From NCBI GenBank assembly GCA_944324555.1, contig CALUWU010000067.1:1-40304 (forward strand): 40,304 nt of DNA. Direction: 5' to 3'. This document shows positions 30,537 through 38,646 of the stretch, piece after piece. The position numbers were made by a program, and so were the translations under genes. The first letter of the stretch is position 1, and every line of letters begins with the position of its first letter. The DNA comes from an uncultured Desulfovibrio sp. Its GTDB lineage: Bacteria; Desulfobacterota; Desulfovibrionia; Desulfovibrionales; Desulfovibrionaceae. The notes beneath the pieces were generated by a model. It worked only from the letters and a program-made list of their open reading frames with translations, had not been told where the DNA came from and did no database searches.

Positions 30537-31774
30537 TATCTGCTCCTCCGTTCTTCAAGGCTGCTGTGGATTGCCCGCGCGGCTTCCCTGCCCTTCCTGA
30601 CCGCCCAGACGACGGTCTTGTCGCCGGGGGCGATATCGCCCGCGACAAAAATCTTTTCATCCGCCGTGCGATAGTCCCGCGACTGGGCCTCGTTGCCGTT
30701 CATGGCAAGGCCGAGCCCGGCGGCGTCGGCCTTCTGCCCCACGGCGAGAATAATCTTGTCCGCGGCAAGGCGAAGCTCGGCGTCAATGTGCCGGTGCCGG
30801 AAAACGACGGCCTTGCCCTCGACGGCGACGGGGATATAGCCGTCGATAATGGTCACGCCGGCGTTGCGCGCGCCTTCCAGCTCCTGCGCCGAGGCCAGGA
30901 ATTCGCAGAATTCCTCGTAGGCCACGTCCGTCACGCGCCTGACTCCCAGTTTCTTGAGCGTGGTCGCGGCGTCCATGGCCACGTCGCCCCCGCCGACGAC
31001 CAGCGCGTGATCCGGGATGCTTTCGCCGCGCCCCTTGTTCCCCCGCACGCGCGCGAGAAAGGCCACGGCCGTTTCCACGCGGCTGTCGCCGTCAAACAGC
31101 GGCAGCGTCTTGCCTTCGCCGGCGCCCGTCGCCACCAGAACGGCGTCGTACTCCGCCTTCAGGCTTTCCATGGTAACGTCGGTTCCCACGGTAACGCCGC
31201 AGCGGAAGCGGACGCCAAGGCGCTCGATGGCGGCGACGTCGGCGTCCACGACCTCGTCGGGAAGCCGGTATGCGGGGATGCCGTAGCGCAGGTAGCCGCC
31301 GGGTCTTTCGCGTTTTTCAAAAACAGTTATTTCGTAACCGAGCCTGCGAAGGCTGGCGGCGGCCTCAAGCCCGGCGGGACCGGCGCCCACGACGGCGACA
31401 TGACGGCCGTTGGGGGCGCCCGGACGCAGGATTTCCATTTGCAGCCGCCGCTCCATGTCCGTGACGAAACGCTGAATGCCGCCGATATCAATGGGCCGGT
31501 CTATGCCGCAGCGGGAACAGCCCGCCTGGCAATAGCGCTCCGTCGGGCAGACATGGGCGCAGACGCCGCCCAGACTGTTGTTTTCCCGGACGATTTCCGC
31601 GGCGCCCTTGAAGTTGCGAAAACGAACGCTTCTGATGAAGCGCGCCGGGTCCGTGCCCGCCGGACAGGCTTTTGAGCAGGGCGCGTCATGGCACAGCAGA
31701 CAGCGCTGCGCCTCTTCCATGACGGTGCTCATGGTGTATTCCGGGCTGATCTTTTCTTCGTAGGCCGTTGTCAT
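30536..31774 (-). CDS. preT: NAD-dependent dihydropyrimidine dehydrogenase subunit PreT
   Basis: PreT takes electrons from NADH and passes them to PreA. The 412-residue flavoprotein resembles the GltD-like part of eukaryotic dihydropyrimidine dehydrogenase. The N-terminal cysteine clusters are [19 protein letters not shown] and [17 protein letters not shown], the FAD dinucleotide-binding fold is [17 protein letters not shown], the second (NADH) fold is [14 protein letters not shown], and the C-terminal FAD motif is [18 protein letters not shown] lies 5 bp before ATG 31774. It is the first gene of a minus-strand operon with a likely promoter at 31961-31989. Confidence 0.92.
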   Translation of the reverse strand: MTTAYEEKISPEYTMSTVMEEAQRCLLCHDAPCSKACPAGTDPARFIRSVRFRNFKGAAEIVRENNSLGGVCAHVCPTERYCQAGCSRCGIDRPIDIGGIQRFVTDMERRLQMEILRPGAPNGRHVAVVGAGPAGLEAAASLRRLGYEITVFEKRERPGGYLRYGIPAYRLPDEVVDADVAAIERLGVRFRCGVTVGTDVTMESLKAEYDAVLVATGAGEGKTLPLFDGDSRVETAVAFLARVRGNKGRGESIPDHALVVGGGDVAMDAATTLKKLGVRRVTDVAYEEFCEFLASAQELEGARNAGVTIIDGYIPVAVEGKAVVFRHRHIDAELRLAADKIILAVGQKADAAGLGLAMNGNEAQSRDYRTADEKIFVAGDIAPGDKTVVWAVRKGREAARAIHSSLEERRSR

Positions 31775-31943
31775 GGGGTCTCCTTTTGCCTGATGTCGTC
31801 AGGACGGTTTGTTCAGGAATGGGTCATCCCCTTTTCATGGCTTGAATGCCGGCTTTTCAAAGAGAGAGGAAGGCGTCGGAAGGCGCCAGACGCGGAGCGG
31901 CGGAAGCGCGGGCTGCGCCGCATGACTGCGAAAGGAATTTTTG

Positions 31944-31989
31944 TTCTTCTTAATGAAGAAATTGTTGCATGTATTGCCTTTTATAGCAA
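31944..31989 (-). promoter_or_regulatory. preT promoter with a palindrome at the start point
   Basis: On the minus strand TTGCTA (31989-31984) and AACAAT (31966-31961) are 17 bp apart. A 6-5-6 inverted repeat TTCTTCTTAATGAAGAA (31944-31960) covers the expected transcription start and would suit a repressor. The rest of the roughly 420-bp gap to arsR holds small GC hairpins near 32001-32036 and the arsR promoter; I see no gene. Confidence 0.5.
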
Positions 31990-32064
31990 GGCAGGATACC
32001 GGGGCTTTTCCCGGAAAAACGGCGTGAAACGCCGATGGACGCCGGCGTCGCGCATTCGGGGGGC

Positions 32065-32107
32065 TTGCCTTTTGCATTATACATGTGTATTTTGTCAAAA
32101 AGACAAA
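32065..32107 (+). promoter_or_regulatory. arsR promoter overlapped by a likely ArsR operator
   Basis: TTGCCT (32065-32070) and TATTTT (32088-32093) are 17 bp apart. The inverted repeat TTTGTC-AAAAA-GACAAA (32091-32107, 6-bp arms) overlaps the -10 element, so bound ArsR would block its own promoter. A related site lies before the permease gene at 32558-32582. Confidence 0.55.
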
Positions 32108-32192
32108 TAAACCGGTACGGGAACCCGTGGCCGGCCGTCGCGCCCTTCCGGCGTCCCGCGGCGGGCCGGGCTCTCCCGGAGAGAAGGGCTTG

Positions 32193-32513
32193 ATGCGGAA
32201 CAGGCAGTATATTGCGGCGCAGGCAAAGATTTTCAAGGCGCTGGGGCACCCCAGCCGTCTGCTGATGGTGGACGCGCTGCGCGACGGCGAAAAGTGCGTG
32301 TGCGATCTGCAGGCGCTGGTGGGCGACGACATGTCCACCGTTTCCCGGCATCTGGCCGTCCTGCGCGAGGCCGGCGTCGTCGCCGCGGACAAGCGCGGCA
32401 CGAACATCTATTACAGACTTGCCATCTGCTGCCTGGAAACCTTTCTGGACTGCACCGGCAAGCTGGTCGAGCAGCGCGCGCTTGACCAGCTCGGCATGCT
32501 GCCGAAGGCCTGA
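32193..32513 (+). CDS. arsR: ArsR-family metalloid-responsive repressor
   Basis: This 106-residue winged-helix repressor carries the arsenite-binding CVC motif (C35, C37 in EKCVCDLQALV) at the start of the sensor helix, as in classical ArsR. The recognition region is MSTVSRHLAVLREAGVVAADKRGTNIYYRL. Further cysteines (AICCLETFLDC) lie in the C-terminal helix. ATG 32193 has AAGGG at 32184-32188; a longer in-frame start at 32085 would include the promoter region and is rejected. It heads an operon with a permease and a small thioredoxin and probably controls all three. Confidence 0.92.
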   Translation: MRNRQYIAAQAKIFKALGHPSRLLMVDALRDGEKCVCDLQALVGDDMSTVSRHLAVLREAGVVAADKRGTNIYYRLAICCLETFLDCTGKLVEQRALDQLGMLPKA

Positions 32514-32557
32514 GCAACCCACGGAGGCGCGGACGGGCGCGGGGCTCTGTCCGGCCT

Positions 32558-32582
32558 CTTATTTGTCTATTTAGCCAATAAG
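32558..32582. promoter_or_regulatory. Second ArsR-like operator, upstream of the permease
   Basis: CTTATT (32558-32563) and AATAAG (32577-32582) are exact inverted arms; within them TTTGTC and GCCAAT resemble the arms of the arsR operator. It lies 18 bp before the permease start, so the permease may have separate control. Confidence 0.4.
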
Positions 32583-32600
32583 TAAATGTGGAGAAAAAAG

Positions 32601-33773
32601 ATGGAAACGGAAGAAATCGTTCCGCAGGCGAAGGAAGGAACGGCGCGCCCGTCTTCCTGCTGTTCCTGCGGCTGTTCCGCCGGAAGCGGCGGCGCGCGCC
32701 CGGCGGCGCCGGAACCGGAGGCCGTGAACAGGCTGCGCTATTTCGGCGCGGGGGCGCTTGCCCTGGCGTTGTGGGGAGCGGTCTACGCGGTCATTGAACC
32801 GGCGTCGCGATGCTTGACCTATGATCTTCTTTCCTTTGACGAGGGAACGCCGGCGGGAGCGGCGGTGGAATTCTTCTTTTACGACAGCGCCAAGATTCTT
32901 CTGCTGCTTGTGCTGATGGTCTACGTGATCGGCTGGTTGCGGGCGGGGCTGCATGTGGAGCGGGTGCGCGACTATCTGGCGGGCGGCGGACGCGGGGTCG
33001 GCTATGCCCTGGGGGCGCTTTTCGGGGCCGTCACGCCGTTCTGTTCCTGTTCAAGCATTCCCCTGTTTCTGGGCTTTACGGTGGCGCGCATTCCTCTGGG
33101 CATCACCATGGCCTTTCTCATTACGTCGCCGCTGATCAATGAAATTGCCGTCGTGCTGCTGTGGGGCGTGCTCGGCTGGAAGTTCACGTGCATCTATGTG
33201 GCGACGGGGATGATCGCGGGCATTGCCGGCGGCATGCTCATGGACGCCCTGCGGGCGGAACGCTGGTTGCAGCCCTTTCTGCTGGAAGCCATGAAGGATT
33301 CGCCGGCCCAGGCTCCGGGCGCGCCGGCGCCGGCGCGCGTCATGGGGCTGCGGGAACGCCATGCCTTTGCCTACGGCGAAATGCGGAGCATCTTTCGCAG
33401 GGTGTGGCGCTGGGTGATTATCGGCGTTGCCCTTGGCGCGGCCCTGCACGGCTTTGTGCCGCAGGAATGGTTTGCGGAGCGCCTCGGGGCCGGGCAGTGG
33501 TGGTCCGTCCCGGCGGCGGTGGCCGTGGGCATTCCGCTGTACACCAATGTGACGGGCATTGTTCCCGTCATGGAAAGCCTTCTGCTCAAGGGGCTTCCGC
33601 TGGGAACCACGCTGGCGTTCTGCATGAGCGCCGTGGCCGCCAGCCTGCCGGAACTGCTCATGCTCAGGCAGGTCATGCGCCCGCGCCTTCTGGCGCTCTT
33701 TCTGGGCGTTCTGCTTCTGATTTTCACGCTGGCGGGATGGTTCTTCAACGCCGTTCAGGCGGTATTGATGTAA
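32601..33773 (+). CDS. ArsP/SO_0444-type permease for metal(loid) efflux
   Basis: This 390-residue inner-membrane protein of the ArsP_1/DUF318 permease family has about eight membrane helices in two halves. The family signature TPFCSCSSIPLFLGF lies near residue 148, and the pseudo-repeat PLYTNVTGIVPVMESLL in the second half. Family members export trivalent organoarsenicals or divalent metals; which applies here is not decided by sequence. A cysteine-rich N-terminus (SSCCSCGCS, residues 18-26) may take up metal before export. ATG 32601 has GGAGA 7 bp upstream. It is followed after 15 bp by a thioredoxin-like gene. Confidence 0.88.
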   Translation: METEEIVPQAKEGTARPSSCCSCGCSAGSGGARPAAPEPEAVNRLRYFGAGALALALWGAVYAVIEPASRCLTYDLLSFDEGTPAGAAVEFFFYDSAKILLLLVLMVYVIGWLRAGLHVERVRDYLAGGGRGVGYALGALFGAVTPFCSCSSIPLFLGFTVARIPLGITMAFLITSPLINEIAVVLLWGVLGWKFTCIYVATGMIAGIAGGMLMDALRAERWLQPFLLEAMKDSPAQAPGAPAPARVMGLRERHAFAYGEMRSIFRRVWRWVIIGVALGAALHGFVPQEWFAERLGAGQWWSVPAAVAVGIPLYTNVTGIVPVMESLLLKGLPLGTTLAFCMSAVAASLPELLMLRQVMRPRLLALFLGVLLLIFTLAGWFFNAVQAVLM

Positions 33774-33788
33774 CAGACAGGAGGAAAC

Positions 33789-34019
33789 ATGATTATCAAG
33801 GTTCTTGGTCCCGGGTGCGCGCGCTGCGAGGAAGCGGAGCGTCTTGTCAGGAAGATCGTTCAGGAAACCGGTTGCGGCGCGACGGTGGAAAAGGTGACGG
33901 ATCTGCGGGAAATGATGGCGCTTGGCGTCATGGCGACGCCCGCGGTGGTCGTTGACGGACGCGTCATGTGCACCGGGCGGACGCCTTCGGAGGAGGAGCT
34001 CAGGAACTGGATATCCTGA
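33789..34019 (+). CDS. Small thioredoxin-like redox-active disulfide protein
   Basis: The 76-residue protein has a CARC active site at C10-C13 (LGPGCARCEEAE) and a cis-proline loop (MATPAVVVDGRV), typical of the archaeal/anaerobe minithioredoxin family that is often encoded beside ArsP-type permeases. An additional cysteine is in RVMCTG. AGGAGG precedes ATG 33789. It may reduce or hand over the metalloid for export; this is inference from position. Confidence 0.9.
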   Translation: MIIKVLGPGCARCEEAERLVRKIVQETGCGATVEKVTDLREMMALGVMATPAVVVDGRVMCTGRTPSEEELRNWIS

Positions 34020-34030
34020 CGCGAGGGCGC

Positions 34031-34073
34031 GGGAACGCCGGCGGCGGCAGGGGGCATGGCCGCCGGCGTTCCC
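34031..34073 (+). terminator. Strong hairpin ending the arsR operon
   Basis: A perfect 15-bp GC-rich stem (gggaacgccggcggc at 34031-34045 with gccgccggcgttccc at 34059-34073) lies 11 bp after the stop. There is no T-run, so it may act with Rho or as an RNA-stabilising end. Confidence 0.55.
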
Positions 34074-34226
34074 GTTCCGGAATCGACGCGGCGGGAACCC
34101 GCTTCCAGAGCGCGTAAAAAAAGAGTGATTAATTATGTAACAATTTGAAAAAATAGATTTATTTTTTATAAAAAGAGAAAATGCCGATACCTTTTGAAAG
34201 GTTGTTATGCAAATACGGAATTATTG

Positions 34227-34255
34227 TTGACATGGGTATGCCACGTCATTATAGA
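34227..34255 (+). promoter_or_regulatory. Near-consensus sigma-70 promoter
   Basis: A perfect -35 TTGACA (34227-34232), a 17-bp spacer and TATAGA (34250-34255) form the best promoter seen in the window. It lies in an AT-rich stretch (34110-34440) and drives the DUF4405 gene. The small inverted repeat accttt-tg-aaaggt (34189-34202) just upstream could be a regulator site. Confidence 0.85.
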
Positions 34256-34261
34256 AGGCTG

Positions 34262-34438
34262 AAAAAATATGATGCAGTTTTGCACAGGCAAGGATTTATA
34301 AATCTTTTCAGGCAAAACTGACTGAACTCTGCCTTCTTTTCCTGCAAAACTGTTTTAGATATACTGCAAAAATCCTTTTCAGGAAGACAGTCTTCAGCAA
34401 GAAGTTCTTTTTGGCATGATACGCCATGGGAGATTGTC
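34262..34438 (+). promoter_or_regulatory. Long repeat-bearing leader of the DUF4405 gene
   Basis: The predicted leader is about 175 nt. The motif TGCAAAACTG or its shorter form occurs at 34312-34320, 34343-34352 and 34365-34371, and inverted at 34275-34284. There are perfect palindromes at 34293-34304 (gatttataaatc) and 34383-34395 (gaagac-a-gtcttc). I do not recognise a known riboswitch. No credible gene lies in it. Confidence 0.5.
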
Positions 34439-35116
34439 ATGATACGAAAGGTAGTTTCGCTGACGACAGCCTTTTCTTTCCTGTTTCTTATCATAAGCTC
34501 CGTCATGCTCTACATCGTTCCTGAAGGGAGGGTGGCCTACTGGGCGGACTGGTCCATCATTTTTACAAAATCGCAATGGGGCGATCTGCACATTACCGGC
34601 GGAACGCTTTTCGTTGTTTTTGGCATCTGGCATACCGTATTGAATTTCAAGGCGATAGCAAATTACTGCAAGGCGGCGTTCGACGCGCAGCGTCGCAATC
34701 CCCGTCCCCTGCTCGTTTCGCTGCTCATCTGTCTTTTCGTCTACGCCGGAACGCTGCTGAACGTGCCGCCCATGCAGCAGCTCGTTTCCTGGAACGACGC
34801 CATCAAGGATTATCAGGCGGCAAAGCACGGGGAGCCGCCTTTCGGTCATGCGGAAACCAGCTCGCTGCGCCAGTTCGGCGCCTTTCTCGGGCTTGACGTC
34901 GAGGGCATGATCGCGGCCATGAAGAAGGCGGATTTCAAGGGAAATCTGCAGCCGGACAGCGTCTTTCAGGATATCGCCACGGCCAACGACATGACGCCGC
35001 AGCAGCTTTACGACTTTATCCTCAAGTCCTCGGGCGGCGCGGCGCGTCCCGCCGCTTCGTCCGCGACTCCGGGAAGCGGCATAGGACAGGGAAAGCGCCT
35101 GAGCGGGGACAAGTAG
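34439..35116 (+). CDS. DUF4405 domain membrane protein, cytochrome b-like
   Basis: The 225-residue protein has three hydrophobic segments (about 6-27, 50-68 and 90-107). Histidines H51 (GDLHITGG) and H65 (GIWHTVLNF) are placed like heme ligands in DUF4405 and b-type cytochromes. The soluble tail (FGHAETSSLRQFGAFLGLDVEGMIAAMKK ending PQQLYDFILKSSGG) resembles those in other Desulfovibrio-type proteins. It probably takes part in membrane electron transfer, but no partner enzyme adjoins it. ATG 34439 has GGGAG 6 bp upstream. A strong promoter and long leader precede it, and a good terminator follows. Confidence 0.82.
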   Translation: MIRKVVSLTTAFSFLFLIISSVMLYIVPEGRVAYWADWSIIFTKSQWGDLHITGGTLFVVFGIWHTVLNFKAIANYCKAAFDAQRRNPRPLLVSLLICLFVYAGTLLNVPPMQQLVSWNDAIKDYQAAKHGEPPFGHAETSSLRQFGAFLGLDVEGMIAAMKKADFKGNLQPDSVFQDIATANDMTPQQLYDFILKSSGGAARPAASSATPGSGIGQGKRLSGDK

Positions 35117-35146
35117 GCCCGCGACCGCGTCGCTGAAGAAAGAGAG

Positions 35147-35180
35147 GGAGCCCGTCGGAAAGATTCGGCGGGCTCCTTTT
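35147..35180 (+). terminator. Terminator of the DUF4405 gene
   Basis: ggagcccg (35147-35154) pairs with cgggctcc (35169-35176) and is followed by four T's, 30 bp after the stop. Confidence 0.85.
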
Positions 35181-35263
35181 GCGTCGGCTCCCCTCCTCGC
35201 GTTCGCCTTTTTCAACGGCAAGAGGGTCCGGGGGAAAGCGGCAATCGCGGGAACGGCGCGGGG

Positions 35264-35304
35264 AAAAGAAAAAGGCCCTTGCGGACTGTTTTCCACAAGG
35301 GCCT
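35264..35304 (-). terminator. Terminator of tRNA-Arg
   Basis: On the minus strand aggcccttg (35304-35296) pairs with caagggcct (35281-35273) and is followed by tttttctttt, 9 bp past the tRNA 3' end. Confidence 0.85.
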
Positions 35305-35312
35305 GAAACTTC

Positions 35313-35389
<77 letters not shown>

Positions 35390-35586
35390 GCGCGTGGCCT
35401 ACTGATAGCCTCTCGGCCGCCCGCTGTCAAGCGTCGGCTGTTGTGTTTCGCAAGGCTCTTTTATAGAATTTTGCACTCCCCTGCCGGTCGCGGCGGTTTC
35501 GGAATGTTTCGGAAGGGCCGCGGGAGCCGCGCGGGGCGCCGTTTTCCGCCCCCGGAAAACGCTTCACCTCAACAACTGGATATGCC

Positions 35587-36261
35587 ATGACGGAAATTAC
35601 CTGGTTCGGCCATTCGGCGTTCAAGATTGCCTGCGGCGACAAGAATCTGTTCATCGATCCCTTCTTCACGCCCGCGTCGACGGTAACGGCGGAAACGTGC
35701 GGCCCGGCCGACGTCGTGCTCGTGACGCATGATCACGCCGATCACGTCGGGGACGCCGCCGCCATCTGCGCGCGCACCGGGGCCATGCTGGGCGCCATCG
35801 TGGGCACGGCGCAAAAGCTGGGCGTGCCCTCCTCGCAGCTTCTGAACGGTATCGGCTTCAACATGGGCGGAACCGTCGAGGCCGCAGGCTTCTCCATAAC
35901 CATGACGCAGGCCTATCATTCCAGCGATTCCGGCGCGCCCGCCAGCTATATTGTCCGTACGCCGGACGGCAAGCATATCTACCATGCCGGCGATACCTGC
36001 ATTTTCAGCGGCATGGAGCTGTGGGGACGCCTCTACCCCATCGACATGGCCCTGCTGCCCGTCGGCGGCGTGTTTACCATGGACGCCGCGCAGGCGGCCG
36101 AGGCCTGCCGCCTGCTCGGCTGCAAGGCCGCGATACCCATGCACTGGGGCACCTTCCCCGTGCTGGCGCAGAATACCGACGACTTTGTGCGGGAGCTGAC
36201 GGCTCGCGCGCCCAAATGCCGTTGCGCCCGGATTAAGCCCGGCGAAAGCGTGAGCCTGTAG
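35587..36261 (+). CDS. UPF0173 metal-dependent hydrolase (metallo-beta-lactamase fold)
   Basis: The 224-residue protein has the metal motif HDHADH at residues 48-53, FIDPFFTPA near residue 22, the conserved AYHSS and [10 protein letters not shown], and the C-terminal [10 protein letters not shown]. This matches the UPF0173/YtkL-type family, whose substrate is not established. It is a single cytoplasmic domain with no signal peptide. The start at 35587 has no strong ribosome-binding site but fits the usual N-terminus ([14 protein letters not shown]). It stands alone, with tRNA-Arg upstream on the other strand and a long hairpin after the stop. Confidence 0.93.
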   Translation: MTEITWFGHSAFKIACGDKNLFIDPFFTPASTVTAETCGPADVVLVTHDHADHVGDAAAICARTGAMLGAIVGTAQKLGVPSSQLLNGIGFNMGGTVEAAGFSITMTQAYHSSDSGAPASYIVRTPDGKHIYHAGDTCIFSGMELWGRLYPIDMALLPVGGVFTMDAAQAAEACRLLGCKAAIPMHWGTFPVLAQNTDDFVRELTARAPKCRCARIKPGESVSL

Positions 36262-36270
36262 TCTGCCGAC

Positions 36271-36303
36271 GCGCGCTCCCGGGACGCCCGCCCGGGAGCG
36301 CGC
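36271..36303 (+). terminator. Hairpin after the UPF0173 gene
   Basis: A perfect 13-bp stem (gcgcgctcccggg at 36271-36283 with cccgggagcgcgc at 36291-36303) with a 7-base loop begins 10 bp after the stop. A T-rich tract follows only later. A second, looser cacgctttt/aaaagcgtg pair at about 36312-36357 could also help. Confidence 0.65.
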
Positions 36304-36372
36304 TGCGGAAAACACGCTTTTGACCTCCGGCGAGGACGGGAGGGAAAAAAGCGTGATGAAAAAGACGAAAAG

Positions 36373-36416
36373 TTGCCTTCCCTTCGCGGCGGGCGCTATG
36401 GTGACGCCATAAGCGC
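36373..36416 (+). promoter_or_regulatory. Likely AOR promoter with an inverted repeat over the -10 element
   Basis: TTGCCT (36373-36378) and TATGGT (36397-36402) are 18 bp apart. The -10 lies inside an interrupted palindrome, gcgctatgg (36393-36401) with ccataagcgc (36407-36416), which could bind a repressor. The distance to the AOR start is about 100 bp. Confidence 0.4.
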
Positions 36417-36508
36417 TGCACGCGCGTCCGTATTTTCCGGGCCCGTTATCCGCGGCCGCCCGTTTTCTTTCCCGCGCGAACGAGGGGCGCGGGCTCCAAG
36501 GAGGCAAC

Positions 36509-38257
36509 ATGTTTCGTTTTCTTCGCGTCAATATGGCGACCAAGGCTTGTGTTTTCGAAGACGTTCCGCAGGAGTACGCCGGTCTTGGCGGCCGCGCGCT
36601 GACGTCCACCATCGTGGCCCGTGAAGTGCCCCCGACCTGCACGCCCCTTGGACCTCACAACAAGCTGGTCTTCGCCCCCGGTCTGCTCGGCGCGACCAAC
36701 AGCCCCAACAGCAACCGCCTTTCCGTGGGCTGCAAGAGCCCGCTGACCGACGGCATCAAGGAATCCAACGCCGGCGGCCAGCCCGGCGGCCATCTGGCAA
36801 AACTGGGCATCCTCGCCATCATCGTGGAAGAAATGGCTGCGGAAGGCGAATGGTGGCAGCTGGAAATCGACAAGGATTCCGCCCGTCTCGTTCCCTGCGA
36901 GCTGGGAGGCCTCAACAACTTTGCCGCCGTTGAAAAGCTGGTGGAAAAGTTCGGCAAGGAATGCAGCTATATCACCATCGGCCGCGCCGGGGAATTCAAG
37001 CTGACCGCCGCTTCCATCGCCTGCACCGACCGCGAGCTGCGTCCCATGCGTCATGCCGGACGCGGCGGCGTGGGCGCCGTCATGGGTTCCAAGGGCCTGA
37101 AAGCCATTGTCGTGAACCCCGCCGCGGGCTCGAACCATCCGCTTGAAGATGAAAAGGCCTTCCGCGAAGCCTCCAAGCGTTTCGCCAAGGCCCTGACCAC
37201 CCATCCCATTTGCGGCACCGGTCTTGCCGAATACGGGACGGCCGTTCTCGTCAATATCCTGCACGAAGCCGGCGGCCTGCCGACGGCCAACTTTACCGTG
37301 GGCCAGTTCGACGGGCACGAGGGCGTGTCGGGCGAAAAGCTCAACGCCCTGACCAAGGAGCGCGGCGGCGAAGGTTCCGTGGCGCACGGCTGCATGAGCG
37401 GCTGCATTATCCGCTGCTCCGGCCTGCTGGCCGACAAGAAGGGCAAGTTCCAGAGCAAGTGGCCCGAATACGAAACCCTGTGGGCTTTCGGTCCTCACTC
37501 CGGCATTGACGATCTGGACGCCATCTCCCGTTACGACTACATGTGCGACGATATCGGCGTCGACACCATCGACGTGGGCGTGGCCGTGGGCGTGGCCATG
37601 GCCGGCGGCGCCATCCCCTACGGCGATACCAAGGCCGTGCTGCGGGTGATGGAAGAAATCAGCGAAGGCACGCCCCTTGGCCGCGTCATCGGCTGCGGCA
37701 CGGCGACCACCGGCCGCGTCTTCGGCGTGCGCCGCGTGCCCTGCGTCAAGGGACAGAGCCTCCCCGCCTATGATCCGCGCGCGGTCAAGGGCGTGGGCGT
37801 AACCTACGCCACCACGCCCATGGGCGCCGACCATACCGCCGGTTACGCCGTGGCGACCAACATCCTCAACAGCGGCGGCAAGCTGGACCCGCTGTCGCCC
37901 AAGGGACAGGTGGAGCTTTCCCGCAATCTCCAGATTGCCACCGCGTCCGTGGATTCCGTGGGCCTGTGCCTGTTCACGGCCTTTGCCCTGCTGGACAATC
38001 CCGACGCCCTGGCGGCCGTGGTTGACATGCTCAACGCCAAGTTCGGCTGGAAACTTACCGGCGACGACGTGGTGACCCTCGGTCAGCGCGTGCTGTCCAC
38101 CGAAGTGGACTTCAACCGCCGCGCGGGCATCACCATCGCGGCCGACCGCCTGCCGGACTTCTTCATCGACGAGAAGCTGCCGCCGCACAATACGACCTTC
38201 GATATTCCCGAAGAAGAGCTGCACCAGACCTTCAACTGGATCGAAGAAAAGAAGTAA
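36509..38257 (+). CDS. aor: Tungsten-containing aldehyde:ferredoxin oxidoreductase
   Basis: AOR oxidises aldehydes to acids, or the reverse, with ferredoxin, using a tungsten bis-pyranopterin and one [4Fe-4S] cluster in the cytoplasm. The N-terminal domain that binds the two pterins is seen as GLGGRALTSTIVAREV, APGLLGATNSPNSNR and GGQPGGHLAKLG. Cluster cysteines appear as HGCMSGCIIRC near residue 295 and DSVGLC near residue 490. At 582 residues it is slightly shorter than the best-known enzymes (about 600). A perfect AAGGAGG precedes the ATG. A MoaD/ThiS-like and a HesA/ThiF-like gene follow, a common arrangement for supplying sulfur to the pterin cofactor. Confidence 0.92.
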   Translation: MFRFLRVNMATKACVFEDVPQEYAGLGGRALTSTIVAREVPPTCTPLGPHNKLVFAPGLLGATNSPNSNRLSVGCKSPLTDGIKESNAGGQPGGHLAKLGILAIIVEEMAAEGEWWQLEIDKDSARLVPCELGGLNNFAAVEKLVEKFGKECSYITIGRAGEFKLTAASIACTDRELRPMRHAGRGGVGAVMGSKGLKAIVVNPAAGSNHPLEDEKAFREASKRFAKALTTHPICGTGLAEYGTAVLVNILHEAGGLPTANFTVGQFDGHEGVSGEKLNALTKERGGEGSVAHGCMSGCIIRCSGLLADKKGKFQSKWPEYETLWAFGPHSGIDDLDAISRYDYMCDDIGVDTIDVGVAVGVAMAGGAIPYGDTKAVLRVMEEISEGTPLGRVIGCGTATTGRVFGVRRVPCVKGQSLPAYDPRAVKGVGVTYATTPMGADHTAGYAVATNILNSGGKLDPLSPKGQVELSRNLQIATASVDSVGLCLFTAFALLDNPDALAAVVDMLNAKFGWKLTGDDVVTLGQRVLSTEVDFNRRAGITIAADRLPDFFIDEKLPPHNTTFDIPEEELHQTFNWIEEKK

Positions 38258-38268
38258 TCTCCGTCTCC

Positions 38269-38366
38269 GGCTCCGAAAAAGGCAACCTTTCGGAGCCGCC
38301 GCCCCGCCCGGCGGGGCGAAGCGAAACGAAACGGCGCCGCCCGTCTCCGGGCGGACGGCGCCGCCT
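38269..38366 (+). promoter_or_regulatory. Three successive hairpins between AOR and the MoaD-like gene
   Basis: Stem 1 pairs ggctccgaaa (38269-38278) with tttcggagcc (38288-38297). Stem 2 is gccccgc-ccg-gcggggc (38301-38317). Stem 3 pairs cgcccg with cgggcg around tctc, inside an outer ggcgcc/ggcgcc. No T-runs follow. They could lower or stabilise downstream message so that AOR is made in excess. Confidence 0.5.
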
Positions 38367-38393
38367 TCCAGGGTTGCGACCAGAAGGAGCGCC

Positions 38394-38633
38394 ATGCGTC
38401 TGCACATCAAGCTCAGTACGACGCTGCGTGATTACGTAAGCGGTTATGAACCGGAAAGGGGCCTGCATCTGGAGGTTCCCGAGGGAATGACGGTCGGCGA
38501 GCTGGCGCGCCATATCGGCCTGCCCCTGGAAGAGATAAAAATCGTCATGGTCAACGGACGCCACAGCGAGGCGGACGACGCCATGCGCGACGGCGATCGT
38601 GTCGCCTTTTTTCCCGCTGTGGGTGGCGGTTAG
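38394..38633 (+). CDS. MoaD/ThiS-like sulfur-carrier protein
   Basis: The 79-residue protein has the ubiquitin-like fold of MoaD/ThiS: an N-terminal strand MRLHIKLSTTLRDYV, the central GMTVGELARHIGLPLEEIKIVMVNGR, and the C-terminal tail FFPAVGGG, whose end glycine would be adenylated and thiocarboxylated. AAGGAG lies at 38384-38389. It is followed after 13 bp by an E1-like gene, its natural activating partner, and follows AOR, so a role in tungstopterin sulfur transfer is likely but inferred. Confidence 0.9.
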   Translation: MRLHIKLSTTLRDYVSGYEPERGLHLEVPEGMTVGELARHIGLPLEEIKIVMVNGRHSEADDAMRDGDRVAFFPAVGGG

Positions 38634-38646
38634 GCGTCCGTTGACC

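Noticed and set aside
34205-34284. TTATGCAAA and TTTTGCACA, each one base from a DnaA box, in the AT-rich region before DUF4405
   Set aside because: Only two imperfect matches, 9-10 kb from dnaA, beside a strong promoter; chance in AT-rich DNA is likelier than an origin.
36446-38410. A 654-codon minus-strand frame over AOR
   Set aside because: AOR on the plus strand has a perfect ribosome-binding site and all cofactor motifs; the antisense frame has none.
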